This document shows positions 53,741 through 64,000 of a stretch of 64,000 nucleotides of DNA, piece after piece. The DNA comes from Liopterus haemorrhoidalis (lineage: Eukaryota; Arthropoda; Insecta; Coleoptera; Dytiscidae): NCBI GenBank assembly GCA_963971575.1, contig OZ020616.1:12323934-12387933 (forward strand). The letters are read 5' to 3'. The stretch's first letter is position 1, and each line of letters starts with the position of its first letter. The notes under the pieces are model-generated. The model saw only the letters and a program-made list of their open reading frames with translations. It searched no databases and was not told the origin of the DNA. The translations under genes and the position numbers were made by a program.

Positions 53741-54790
53741 TCGAAAATGGCAACAGATAAGGTGCATATCCGACACTGTATTCTTTACGGATTCCTACAA
53801 GGAAAAAAATGCTGCAAGAGCGTGCAAATCGATTTGTTCCTTTCTCGGTAAAGGTGTTGTATCGTACGATATGTGCGCATTTTGTTTTAAGCGGTTTAAA
53901 AGCTGTGATTTCTGCCTGAACGACAAAAAACGCCCTGGAAGCCCTCGAAAGTGCAACAACGATGATTTTGAGAAGCTGCTCGCTGAAAAATTCGGCACAG
54001 ACGCAAAAAGAGCTTGCAGAACAGTTGGGAGTAACGCAGCAAACGATTTCCAAACACCTACATGAGATGGGAAATATCCAGAAAGAAGGAAAATGGGTTC
54101 CGCATGAACTCATTGAAACCATGAAAAATCAACGAGTGACAGCGTGTCTTTCTCTTCTCAATAAGCAGTGTTGAAAGACTTTCTTGTGGAAAATCGTTAC
54201 AGGTGATAAGAAATGAATACTCTATGAAAATTCTAAACGCAGAAAGTCATAGGTAAATCCCGGCGAATTATCAAAATCGGTCGCAAAAGCCAATCGCTTC
54301 GGAAAGAAGGTTCTCTGCATTTGGTGGGATAAAAAGGGCGTGCTTTATTATAAGTTGTTGGAACCGGGTGAAACAGTTACTGAGGACTGCTACCAACGTC
54401 AATTAATCTGCGACCGTATAAGGCAAAGGAGAACGTCCAGTGTAATTGTTGCATGAAAACATCAAGCCGCACATTATGGTGTCTTGACTGGGACGTCTTG
54501 CAGCACCCAGAGTATTCACCAGACATTGCTCCAGCCGATTACCACTTGTTCCGGTCGCTGCAACACGCCTTGTCCGATATGCACTTCCAATCAGTGGATC
54601 AGATCCGAAAATGGTTTGACGACTTTATCCTGTCCAAAGACATAACATTTTTCCGAGATGGAATTCATCAGCTGCTTAAAAGAGGGCTTAAAGTTATAGA
54701 AAGCAAGGCTGAATACTTTAATCTACGTTCTTTTAAAATAAACCTTGAATTTAGCTGGAAAAATTGGATTATTCATTTGTACACCTAATA
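53741..54790 (+). pseudogene. mariner transposase relic (SETMAR-type subfamily)
   Basis: Across three frames: VHIRHCILYGF and RFKSCDFCLNDKKRPGSPRK. Then QKELAEQLGVTQQTISKHLH (second HTH), MGNIQKEGKWVPHEL and IVTGDKK (first D). Then KVLCIWWDKKGVLYYKLLEPGET and YSPDIAPADYHLF (third D), then AEYFNL. It is near full-length but with several frameshifts and stops. A second mariner lineage, distinct from the 34-kb one. Confidence 0.8.
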
Positions 54791-54799
54791 TGTCCAGAT

Positions 54800-55555
54800 T
54801 ACAGCTCAACAATGTTTATTTCGGCCTACAAGGTTTAAATACTCTAATTTACTTTTGATTTAATGTATGTGCTTGCTATTTACACACAATTACAATGTTT
54901 ATAAATTCGATTAAGTATTTATCTGATCGGAATATCGAAGAGGTTATAAAACAGGTCTTGCGCGAATGCATTCGCTGTAGATTGTAGTTATGTATAGGTA
55001 CGTTAGGTGAGTTACTAGCGTACAATATACTGTACGATTAATTGTTACAAATTGCATACATTTGTTATGCACGCCCCTGCACATATTACCATAGACATCA
55101 ACTTGTTTAGAGACATAAATATGTAGCCATAAATTCTCTAGATCAGATTTGGTCAAACTGAGGACTGCGTGCCAGTTCCGGCTCTGTAGGCTCATTTTTG
55201 TGGTCCACTAAGGCATGTACACTTAACAACGCATGTTCTAAATATGATCGCTCCAAAAAATGCCCTCATTAAGAAAAAAAAAAGATTAAAAGAGATTTAA
55301 AAACGAAGATTAAGAACTAAAGCCGGGGTCCGGGGACATAAAACGAAAACTGGAGAAATGGCAGCTCTATGATTAGATAAGGTGATAAGGTGATTTCACC
55401 CGGAGTCTCCGGATAGCACACGGTTATGTGTTATATACGCGTTTGAAATAACTTCTCCAGGTTGCTTTAATTTTATAATATTTACCAAACAACCATATTT
55501 TTATCGTGTGTGTGAAGTCGTGAAGTATAATACCATCATTGCTTATGCTCGCCTA
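54800..55555. other. No gene recognised
   Basis: It contains scattered short frames and one GC-rich patch ('GCCGGGGTCCGGGGACATAA' at 55321). No repeat assignment made. Confidence 0.3.
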
Positions 55556-55640
55556 TATCAGTGTTTCTCAACCAAGAACGCACCGCGGACCAGTAAAATA
55601 CATAATTTTCTAACGCGGACCACTAATAATAATTGTTGGT
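55556..55640. repeat. hAT end fragment
   Basis: 'CAGTGTTTCTCAACCAAGAA' followed by 'CACCGCGGACCAGTAAAAT', repeated as 'CGCGGACCACTAA'. Typical hAT MITE text; the other end is not seen. Confidence 0.45.
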
Positions 55641-55950
55641 TCATTTTTTGCAAGAAAACAAATATATTTAATGTGCTACTAAATATATTTGTTTTATTAG
55701 TAAAAAATCACAGAAAGGTTACAAAAAATAAACAAAATATAAATTATTTACATAAAAAATGTGGGATCGTTTGAATCGGGTATTGTGTGAGCGCGTCACA
55801 TCGCGTCGTGTCTTAATAGTATGTTTCTAATACATAGTCAACAATGGAAAATAGAAACATTTGATTTGAGACAACACGCGTCGCGTTTCGTTGCATTGCG
55901 TCGGGTTTTATAAATATGTTTCCACCTTAACTGGAGTCAGAACAACATAC

Positions 55951-56444
55951 AAAAATCAGCTGTGGCCACCACAGGACCGCCCGCCATCATAAAGTACTTA
56001 TATAAAATACATTCTAGTAGCAGAGTAGAAATAACTTGGTCTAATATTTTCTAACAGAGATATTATTTATCATGACTATGGAAACGTTACATATAAGTAT
56101 GAAAAAATTTCGAAAAATTTTACAAAAATTATTCGAAATTTTTCGTTTTATCAAAAAACGTCTCAAATAAAAGTTATTAGTTATTTCTTTTATAGCAACT
56201 TTTGTTCAATAATTTTTTTCAAAATATTTTTCTGTTGTGAAATATTCACAAAAATCTTAAAATCGACACGAGTAAACTCCCATTTTTAGTCAACCGATTT
56301 TTACCAAAAGTTGATAAACTCGTTCCATTGATGGCAGAAGCTTAAATATGAAGTTTCATAAAAATCCTTTCAGCCAAATTTGCTCTGCACGTGTACACAG
56401 ACGGACAGACGGACAGACAGACAGACAGACGGACAGACAGACGG

Positions 56445-56478
<34 letters not shown>

Positions 56479-57097
56479 CGACAGACATCATGCTAAAAAT
56501 AGTCAAAACGTTATGTAGGGACCTCAATTCGTGGAGATCCATCGAAATCTCGAAATGTCAAAATCGGTATGATCACAATACCTCCCTTATATATGTTGGC
56601 GTTAGTCTGTCTGTCTGTCTGTCCGTCCGCCTGTCTGTCTGTCCGTCCATCCGTCTGTCTGTCTGTGTACACGTGCAGAGCAAATTCGGCTGTAAGGATT
56701 TTTATGAAACTTCATATTTAAGCTTCTGCCATCAATGATACAAGTTGATCAAGTTTTGGTAAAAATCGGTTGACTAAAAATGGGAGTTTGCTCGTGTCGA
56801 TTTTAAGAATTTTGCGAATATTTCACAACAGAAAAATATCTCGAAAAAATTTATTAAACAAAAGTTGCTATAAAAGCAATAACTAATAACTTTTATTTGA
56901 CACGTTTTTTGATAAAACGAAAAAAATTTTAAAGTCTCAATTTTTTCATACTTATATGTAACGTTTCCATGGTCATGATAAATAATATTTCTGTTAGAAA
57001 ATATTAGGCCAAGTTATTTCTACTCTGCTGCTAGAATGTATTTTATATAAGTACTTTACGATGGCGGTTGGTCCTGTGGTGGCCACAGCTGATTTTT
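55951..57097. repeat. Large palindrome of Rep-B, ~0.5-kb arms
   Basis: The left arm (55951-56480) begins AAAAATCAGCTGTGGCCACC, and the right arm (56606-57097) ends in its complement. Arms share 'GTACTTATATAAAATACATT', 'CATGATAAATAATATT' and ACAGACGG/TCTGTC tracts. A 125-bp spacer holds 'CATCATGCTAAAAATAGTC' and 'CTCCCTTATATATGTTGGCG'. Confidence 0.85.
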
Positions 57098-57101
57098 TTA
57101 T

Positions 57102-57380
57102 TCAAGAATGTGTAGCATAACATTTACTGTTCAAAAAAATGTCTAGCCTTCCAACAAGCACATCATTTTGCACTGAATCTTTGAGGGCATATTGAAAACT
57201 TTTGACCCGAAAACACTGACTACGAAGCACAAGTTTCTCGTAAGGAGATAAAAGGTTGTTGGAGAACATCATAAGAATTAAAGAATTTTGATGGTTTAGA
57301 CGATCAGTTATTCTTACTAAACCAGTTTTTCTAAGTTCCAATCCGTGCGCAAATTTGGCAAACGTTGGCCATAAATGTTA
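57102..57380 (-). CDS. Unrecognised ORF fragment
   Basis: Open for about 90 codons without an early ATG (HLWPTFAKFAHGLELRKTGL, VRITDRLNHQNSLIL, SPYEKLVLRSQCFRVKSFQY, DVLVGRLDIFLNSK). The text looks protein-like (mixed charge, aromatic spacing). It abuts the palindrome and could be an exon or a relic of an unidentified transposon protein. Confidence 0.25.
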
Positions 57381-57538
57381 TAGGTATATTAAGAGTATAT
57401 TGATTAATCAGTACCTAAGTATATCACTACTATAAATGATTTATTTGTTTGATGCATTAAAAACTAAAAACTAAAATAATTCAGGCAATAGTGTTAAAAG
57501 AGCTGTTTTGTAAATACTGTCACAGGAATCACGTAGTA

Positions 57539-58840
57539 CAAGGTGTCTCAAAAGAAATTTTATATTTAGTGGATCGATTAAAAAAAAAGTAAGCCGTATA
57601 TAGAAAAAATGTTTATTAATTATTAGAATACACTTTTTGGGGATTTATTTCATAAAAATAATATCGTCTAAATGTAGATCCTCGCGTTCTCGGCACTCAT
57701 TTAATCGAACAGTAAAATTACTTATGACGTCTCGGCAGGTGGACTCAGGGATGGCTGCCATTTCGTGACGGATATTTTGTTTCAAATGCGCCAGTGAAGT
57801 CGGTTTATTGGCGTAAACTTTAGGTGTCTCTTAGATTTAAGATAACCCCATAGGAAAAAGTCCATAGGGGTTAAATCTGGACTGCGTGGAGGCCAATTTA
57901 TGTCACCTCTCCGGGAGATCACTTTGCCTGAGAAAATTTCACGAACACGTGGCAGAGACATATTGGACGTGTGTGAAGTTGCTCCGTCCTGTTGGAACCA
58001 TGTTCTTTGGTTATAGCCAGGAAAGTTTTGCAGTTCAGGTACCAAAAAGTTGTCTAACATCTCCACATAACGCTCTGAATTCACTGTAACTGCACGCCCC
58101 CTTTCGTCTTCAAAAAAGTAAGGGCTGATAATTCCTCGCGCCGACATCGCAGCCCATACGGTCACTTTAGGCGAATGTAGGGGTTTCTGATGTTTGCGTT
58201 TCGGATTCGTTGCACTCCAGTAGCGGCAGTTCTGCTTATTTACGTGGTCATTAAGATGAAAATGAGCTTCATCCGAAAACAAAATGTTGGTAAACGTTGA
58301 AAATCGCTCAATCACCTGATTTACGAAATTAAGCCTCTGACTGATCTTGGGGCTTTAATTCTTGCACCAATTGAATTTTGTAGGGGTGCAGCTTTAGGTC
58401 TTTGTGCATAATGCGATGTAATGATGATCTATGCACATTTAAAGCACTTGCGCGCTTCCGAATTGAAAGGTTCGGGTCGTCACGAACAGACTGATTAACA
58501 TTCTCCACGTTTTCTACCGTTCTTAATAACGGATTTTGATTTATCCAACGTTGTACCAGTCTCTTCAAACTTTTTAACCCAATGTCGAATGAGAAGAATG
58601 CTCATCATTTAAGTGGTGAAAACCTCGAATACTGCAGAATTTTCTACGCGCTACAGTCGCCGAATCACCGTTTTTGTAAAACTCTCGCACGCATAACGCG
58701 CGGTCTGCTCCCGAGAAACGCTCCATAGCGACTTAATTCCCAAGAGCCAGGCTACTGATTGACATAACCCCCGCGCCCCTCGGATACGTTGCGTTCACGC
58801 AGTAAGCTAAATAAATATAAAATTTCTTTTGAGACACCTG
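57539..58840 (-). mobile_element. DD41D transposon copy C
   Basis: The ends CAAGGTGTCTCAAAAGAAAT (left) and ATTTCTTTTGAGACACCTG (right, one T short) are flanked by TA, 1302 bp. Confidence 0.9.
57660..58725 (-). pseudogene. DD41D transposase, multiply broken (copy C)
   Basis: The N-terminal reading at 58725 (MERFSGADRALCVREFYKNG) is intact to about 58610, where deletions remove the 'DAPS' region. It breaks again at about 58345 (two bases lost) and near 57825 (a short insertion after YLKSK). The catalytic SDEAHFHL, QQDGATSHT and SPDLTPMDFF are in one frame (57782-58315). Confidence 0.85.
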
Positions 58841-59049
58841 TATAATAATGGACATTGCATATTCATTTTAATAACTGCTTACTTATGTTGGCAATTAAAT
58901 AGATATATCGTCAATGGTCATCTTGTCCCCTAATTCGTTTTAAGTAGTTTATATAAAAATCTTCTTCTCCGTCTATGTTGTAAGTTAGTGATGTTGTTTT
59001 GACTGTTTGATATATGTATTGTAGTGTGTGATTGGAAGTGAGTTCATAG

Positions 59050-59160
59050 TTACAAACATATGATTTGTAGCGTCTCTGGAGCGGCGGCAGTCTCTAAGGG
59101 GGCAACGGTGTGCGGGGGCGGTGAACGGCGACGGAACTCGCGAGCTCCTTCAGGAACTAA
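59050..59160. other. CpG-rich patch
   Basis: About 110 bp (TCTCTGGAGCGGCGGCAGTC ... GGCGACGGAACTCGCGAGCT) with many CpG in AT-rich DNA. It may be a leader, promoter or old repeat end. No start codon context is convincing. Confidence 0.25.
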
Positions 59161-59407
59161 CATGTCAATGAAATATTACTATTCTTTCAAAACCAATAAC
59201 AACTATTGATTTATTTCAGAATCGAGAAGAATAGAAAATACTTAAAAATTATACCAGAACAACTAAGCCAGAGTAGTTCGACTAAAAATCTGAAAGGTTC
59301 TGAATAATATACATTTAATATGAACCAAAATAATACAATAGGCGTTTTTTGCTCAAACAGTGTCGGGGATACATATTCGCTATGTAAAAAATTATAAAAA
59401 TTTTGTT

Positions 59408-59448
59408 CAAATATAACTAATTTGGTTACCCCAAATTAGTTATATTTG
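59408..59448. repeat. Short perfect hairpin
   Basis: CAAATATAACTAATTTGG, a 5-base loop, and its exact complement. Confidence 0.8.
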
Positions 59449-59504
59449 GGGGTCAGACGATAACAGTATCAAAAAAATTTTGCATTTGTTTTGCATAAGG
59501 TATT

Positions 59505-59688
59505 TTTTTTATTTTATTTTTTTATTTTTTAGTCTTAGCTACGATGGCCATTAACCAGGATATCTTTATTTTTATTATGGATGCATTAGAAATTTTATAA
59601 CAAATACAAACATCCATGCCCGGGATTCGAACCCGAACCCCCATGGTTAGCAGTAAAATGAGCTGACCACTACGTTATAGCGACCGGC
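59505..59688 (-). mobile_element. tRNA-derived SINE (family S2)
   Basis: The minus strand starts AGCCGGTCGCTATAACGTAG with box A-like 'TATAACGTAGTGG', then box B 'GGTTCGAATCCC' and body 'GGCATGGATG'. It ends 'TTAATGGCCATCGTAGCTAA' plus an A-rich tail. The 13-bp duplication TGCATAAGGTATT is present on both sides. Confidence 0.85.
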
Positions 59689-60021
59689 TGCATAAGGTAT
59701 TATAGTAAATAACTTTTCTTCAAATCACACAACACATATTATTTTGTATATTACTAGCAGACATACCCGGCGTGGCTCGGGAGATAAATAATAATTTATC
59801 AAAAATATTTTAATTTGGAAAAATAAAAGATTGCTACAAAATCCAAAAATTCAAATTATTCCAATAATATATTAAATACCAACATACGTTACCTTCGATT
59901 TTATATATTTAAGAGCGTTTAATTTATCAAAATAGTTTCATGTAGGGTTTTAACAATGGACGTATGCTGCGTACGATCTCTCAACAACTGGTACGTGTAA
60001 CGTGTAAAGAGCTCTCATTCG

Positions 60022-61544
60022 TAGAGCCCTGCACGGATATGTTTTTCTGTATCCGCATCCGATCCGCATCCGCATAGACAATATTCGCATCCAATCCGCA
60101 TCCGCAAAAATATCCGCACAATCCGCACAGGATTTGCTGTCTGTTTCGCATATCGCTGTTTTAAAACACTACTGAATTGTTTTAAATTTTTTCATATTAA
60201 TATTGCATGGTCCAATTTTCTATCTAACGTCGTACTGAGAATGTATAGATTAAACCAGTGGCGAAGGGACACCTCCGCTAGACTTGCCCTCCCATAAAAA
60301 AAAATAATACTAAAAAAAAATACATAAAAAAAAATTAATATTTTTAATAAAAATTTAAAAAAAGATTTAAGTAATTCTTCAAAAATACATCAAATTATGT
60401 CCTATACAAATTTTTGTCCAAGGCTTGGTTTACTAGTTATGAATTTTTTAAAATTTTAATGTTTAATAACTTCGGTTTCCGGTTTCGGATTTTAATAAAA
60501 AACAATACGGTTCTTCCCAATTATTAGGAAAATTTTTTAATACCAGAACGAACTCTTTAAGTTAAACCGTTTTTGAGTTATCGTGTATACACACAGACAA
60601 ACAGACACACACACACACATACGGACGGCACTTCGAAAATAGGTTTTTTGGATTCCCTGGACCATGAAACGTGGTCATCAGTCAAAATCTCGACATCGAA
60701 AATTTTCGCGATTACAATACTTGCCCCTTATATATTAAGGTTGGGCAAGTAAAAAATAAAGATGGATATTACAATTATTCGACTCTTAAACCAAGTTTAT
60801 ATAAAATGTAAAACTTTAAACAGCAATATGTCAGAGAGATATCTCACTATTGTTTTAGAGCAGCGATATTTATAAATAATGAAACATTCATTTATCACAT
60901 TTATTACCAATAACTAACAAGGAAAGTCCTATAGGATCAGCAAATTTTTAAAAATAAGTTCTTAATAATAAAACTAAATTCTTAAATTCATCCCATTATT
61001 AAAAGATGAAAGTTATATGACGATTTTAAGATATTTTTATTTTTTAAATTTGATATAAGCTTCATATGTTTTTAAATGTGGCAAATTACCATGGTTAATT
61101 TTTACTAATATTTCCAAAAATGCAAAATATGGCGATACATAATTATTTTTAAATTAATAAACTGGCAATAAATCCAAAATAAATTGTTGTCTACGACTAC
61201 AATCTACGACTGTTATATAAACTCTACTATATTTAACTATTTAAGTAAGCGTAAAGTAAATCTTTTCTAGGAAGAGTAAAAAAAGTAAAAAGTGCCGTAA
61301 CGTATTATTATTTCACTCTTGCCATAAGCGAAATGCAAATGCCAGCGATACATTTTTGGGGTTTTAAACGCGTCTTCCGTAGGAAGGGGCGTCCAACCGA
61401 AGATTTTGTGTTCACGCGGATATGATATATAATCCGCATCCGAACCGCATCCGCATGATTTAAATAATAATTTATCCGCATACGCAGAAAAATGGCGGAT
61501 ATCCGCAGATAATCCGCGGATATCCGCGGATTTGCAGGGCTCTA
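60022..61544. mobile_element. hAT-like non-autonomous element
   Basis: The inverted ends are TAGAGCCCTGCA and TGCAGGGCTCTA. The flanking octamers CTCATTCG and CTCATTTA agree at six positions. Both subterminal zones are rich in 'ATCCGCATCCGC'/'GCGGATATCC' repeats. No transposase is seen. Rep-C lies inside. Confidence 0.65.
60430..60760 (+). repeat. Rep-C with (AC/ACAG) tract
   Basis: 'GTGTATACACACAGACAAAC' and an (AC)n run, then 'GATTCCCTGGACCATGAAAC', 'CAAAATCTCGACATCGAAAA' and 'CCCCTTATATATTAAGG'. It is laid out like Rep-B but with a diverged sequence. Confidence 0.45.
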
Positions 61545-61989
61545 CTCATTTAGCAGTAACAATATTTTTATTTTTAACGGTTTCATTGTTGCTCAGGCGG
61601 CAATTCTATTGCGTATGTCAAATACATATATGAGAAATGATAAGCAAAAGATCTAGTGTAATAAAATAATATTGGAAAGTGTCTTGTTCTTTCTGTGATT
61701 ACTTCTGATCTATAAACGATAGGTACATGGGTCGAAGGGCTTTTTTTCGTTTAGTAAATACTCTTCCCTTTAAAGCATTTTTTTTAGTATATCATTAAAG
61801 GCAACTACGATATTTAACAAACTTAGTGTTATAATTTTCGCCGAAACAATTTAATATTTACTTCAACTAAGCAAAACTTTTTGAATCAATAGTATTGTTA
61901 ATCCGCCGGTGCCCTTCACCGCCTAACGATCAGACTGACCAACTGAGCGTCTACCATTTACATTGCTATTAAAAATGCGCAGTTTGGTC

Positions 61990-62165
61990 TTTCGAGAAAG
62001 TGAAAAAGATTGTTGAGCAAGCTAAAGACAAATCTTGACATAAGTATTCTGGCATTTATATCAGCATCAGTTCCTCCACTTTCGGTACCTATACACCCTA
62101 AGTAGCAGAACTCGTCTATTCGACTGATATCTGTGCTTTTTAATTGGAGTAGCGAATAGAGTATT
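61990..62165 (-). pseudogene. RTE-like RT fragment
   Basis: Minus strand reads LQLKSTDISRIDEFCYLGCI GTESGGTDADINARI. The 'DEFCYLGS-I---GG-D-DI--RI' pattern is the RT thumb region of the same group as at 16.1 kb. It is isolated; nothing upstream or downstream. Confidence 0.75.
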
Positions 62166-62269
62166 GTAAAGAATTTTTACAATTTACTTAATTGCTGAAA
62201 AAATTATCTCGCTTCTCATGTGGTCACAGAAAAACTTATGGAGTTACAGTTATATATATAATTCTTTAT

Positions 62270-63118
62270 TTCTTTATTTACCCTAGGCCTTGCGGCGTTT
62301 AGGGTTTTAACCAGTACATTGAAAAAATAATCATAATAATAATAAAATAATACATTTTATGACTTTTTTTCTTCTTCTTCTACATTCTTTCTCCGGTGTT
62401 CCTCTCTTTCTTCCTATTCTCTTTTCGGCTTCCGTCTCCGGTCTCCTTCCTTCTTGACTCCAGTTGTTCTTCCCCTCTTTCTTCGCTCCTCCTTTGCCTC
62501 TCTCTTCCTTCCTGTTCTCAGTTCTGTCTTACCTCTCCGCATTCCTTCCTTCTTTCCTCGAGTACTCTCACCCACCTTTCTCCCTTTCCTTCTTCACTCA
62601 ACAGCTCCCTCCCATTTTATCATCTTTCCACATCTTTTTGTTAGGTGTTCCAAGGATTCTTCCTCCTCCCTACACATTCTGCATAGCCTATCCTCTGGTT
62701 TTGCCCAATACCTATTACTCCGTTCTTCCTTTCCACATCTTAATCTGGCAATCCTTCTAACTCTGCCCCCTGCCTTTCCTCTCCTCCCTTTCAAATATTT
62801 AGGTATTCCTACCGTCCTTATCTCTCTATACCTTTTCACATTCCTTGAATTGTGTATTCTTATTGTTCTTTCCTGCTCCTGTACCTCTTTGTCTCTCCTC
62901 CTCAATTCTTCTACTATGTTTCTTCCTCCATTTTTCTTTTGCTCAACTTCCCTTATGTCCATCCCACATCTCCAATAGTACTCTTTCCTTGTTTCTCCCC
63001 ATTCCGACAGTTTACCTTTTTGTTCTTCCTTCATTCTTTCTTCCCAGCATTCTCTTAATATTTTCCTTCTTACGTCCCTTCTGATTTTCTCCTCATACTT
63101 CGAGTTACAGTTATACAT
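62270..63118 (-). pseudogene. Non-LTR retrotransposon ORF2 C-terminus and 3' UTR
   Basis: A 174-codon minus-strand frame (63118-62594) reads EEKIRRDVRRKILRECWEER, KEYYWRCGMDIRE, NVKRYREIRTVGIPKYLKGR, RIARLRCGKEERSNRYWA. It continues with a zinc knuckle CRMCREEEESLEHLTKRC. Jockey/R1-type elements end with such a CCHC motif. The 3' tail 'AAACGCCGCAAGGCCTAGGG' and then TAAATAAAGAAATAAAG matches the end of the 49770-50690 copy. The RT domain is missing (5' truncation). Confidence 0.75.
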
Positions 63119-63129
63119 TTTGATAACTA

Positions 63130-63870
63130 ACTATTCTTTGGAGCCTTGTTTTCCAAATGTATAAATTATCTTTCGTATTTCTATGTCTCGTAATTACCCA
63201 AAAAAAGTTATTTTAAAAACTAAAATTGATTAAAAATGGTCTAAGGAGCACAATAAGTCAAAACAGATTGAACAATCTATCTGATAAGTACTGTATATTA
63301 ACTACGCGGCTTTCTTCTAGCGTGTAATCGAAAGGATTGAGGATTAAGGATTGGCATATCTAAATCAAAATCTTTGGGACCTAAGACTTTTCTCGTTCAG
63401 ATTTTATCTACCCATGGTATATTCATTCATATTATTTTCTTCTAACGTTTTAGCTGTGATTTGCATCGTTCCAAAAATTCCAAAGTACTTAATACAATAC
63501 GCAATGTTTAGTACAGTTGACAGAGCACTCGAGCCGTCTGTGTTGAAGTGTTCAACTGCCGGCCTATTACAAGCTGAGCCCGCCACACCGCAGCTCGTAT
63601 TAAAATCATTTTATATCGCTTTATAATTACAGAGTACAAGTACGTGCCACATTGCACTGTGAGAAAGTATTCAGGCACCATGTTAACACACTACACAAAA
63701 TGCAATCATTTGATTTGACTAACTTGATGCAGGGAATATCTAGCGCTATTAGCGCGCTAAGATAAAACCAATAAGAACACCAAGTGGTTATTATTAGGTT
63801 GGTCTATTTTTTATAAGGAGAAATAAAATTTCCAGAGATTTTTAAAACATATTTTAATTTATCAAAGTCA
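63130..63870. other. No gene recognised
   Basis: Short frames on both strands at 63351-63626 overlap each other and lack recognisable motifs. Confidence 0.3.
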
Positions 63871-64000
63871 GAAGCGGATTTAACGGCGGGCGCACCGGGC
63901 ACGCGCCCTCGGCCCCGACTTCTGAAGGGCCCCGCAAAACCCCAACTTTCCACTAATGACACCAAGTTTTGTTTCATATGTATAATTTTAGTTACTTACA
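63870..64000. repeat. hAT-like end fragment at window edge
   Basis: 'CAGAAGCGGATTTAACGGCG' followed by 'GGGCACGCGCCCTCGGCCCC' resembles hAT ends that start CAG-GGCGGAT. It runs off the window. Confidence 0.35.

Noticed and set aside
53871..54065. Separate small genes at 53.8-54.8 kb
   Set aside because: They are pieces of one frameshifted mariner transposase.
62396..62978. Plus-strand Ser/Leu/Pro-rich frames
   Set aside because: They are the reverse of the purine-rich non-LTR ORF on the minus strand; the same holds for the minus-strand frames at 49746-50658.
63351..63626. Overlapping sense and antisense frames of 91 and 60 codons
   Set aside because: Neither shows a domain, signal peptide or splice context.

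Overview
The window looks like a repeat-choked piece of an arthropod nuclear genome, most likely an insect. It is AT-rich, has spliced genes, and is packed with animal DNA transposons (mariner, Tc1-like, DD41D, pogo, piggyBac, hAT, PIF/Harbinger), MITEs, tRNA-derived SINEs and truncated non-LTR retrotransposons. There are no bacterial operons, rRNA genes, CRISPR arrays or convincing free-standing tRNA genes. The species cannot be named from the sequence.

Host genes are few and small. (i) A partial ORF runs off the left edge (2-682, +). (ii) Two intronless secreted-protein ORFs lie at 9676-10125 (-) and 13993-14514 (-). (iii) A 506-residue cysteine-free secreted protein lies at 18799-20319 (+). 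(iv) A three-exon minus-strand gene was reconstructed from splice signals and matching phases: exon 1 33517-33712, exon 2 30566-30728, exon 3 25425-25725, about 219 residues. (v) A possible 55-residue membrane micropeptide lies at 48962-49129. Items i, ii and iv share an architecture: a basic R-x-K-R type cleavage site and a hydrophobic C-terminal tail, plus a signal peptide where the N-terminus is visible. Three of the genes have RFX/X-box-like palindromes within about 120 bp upstream.

Layout: 0.9-4.3 kb holds hAT, MITE and piggyBac remnants. 4.4-9.6 kb holds a composite repeat (Rep-A), a mariner relic and nested MITEs. 9.7-15.3 kb holds two secreted-protein genes, a Tc1-like element and a foldback-like element with long tandem subrepeats. 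15.3-18.6 kb holds Jockey-type and RTE-type fragments. 18.6-20.3 kb is the 506-aa gene. 20.6-25.4 kb holds an RT fragment, MITEs, a SINE and a transposon split by a PIF/Harbinger element. 25.4-33.8 kb is the three-exon gene, with transposons filling both introns. 34-39.4 kb is a mariner split by an hAT fragment that is itself split by a pogo-like element, followed by the best DD41D transposon copy. 39.4-49 kb holds palindromes, Rep-A/Rep-B copies, MITEs, a deleted mariner and an unclassified TIR element with an ORF. 49.5-55 kb holds non-LTR, Tc1 and mariner relics. 55.9-57.1 kb is a large palindrome, 57.5-58.8 kb a third DD41D copy, and 59.5-64 kb holds a SINE, an hAT-like element and non-LTR fragments.

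Several insertions can be checked against unoccupied copies of the same target elsewhere in the window. This gives direct target-site duplications and a relative order of insertion. All transposase and reverse-transcriptase genes seen here appear truncated, frameshifted or interrupted.
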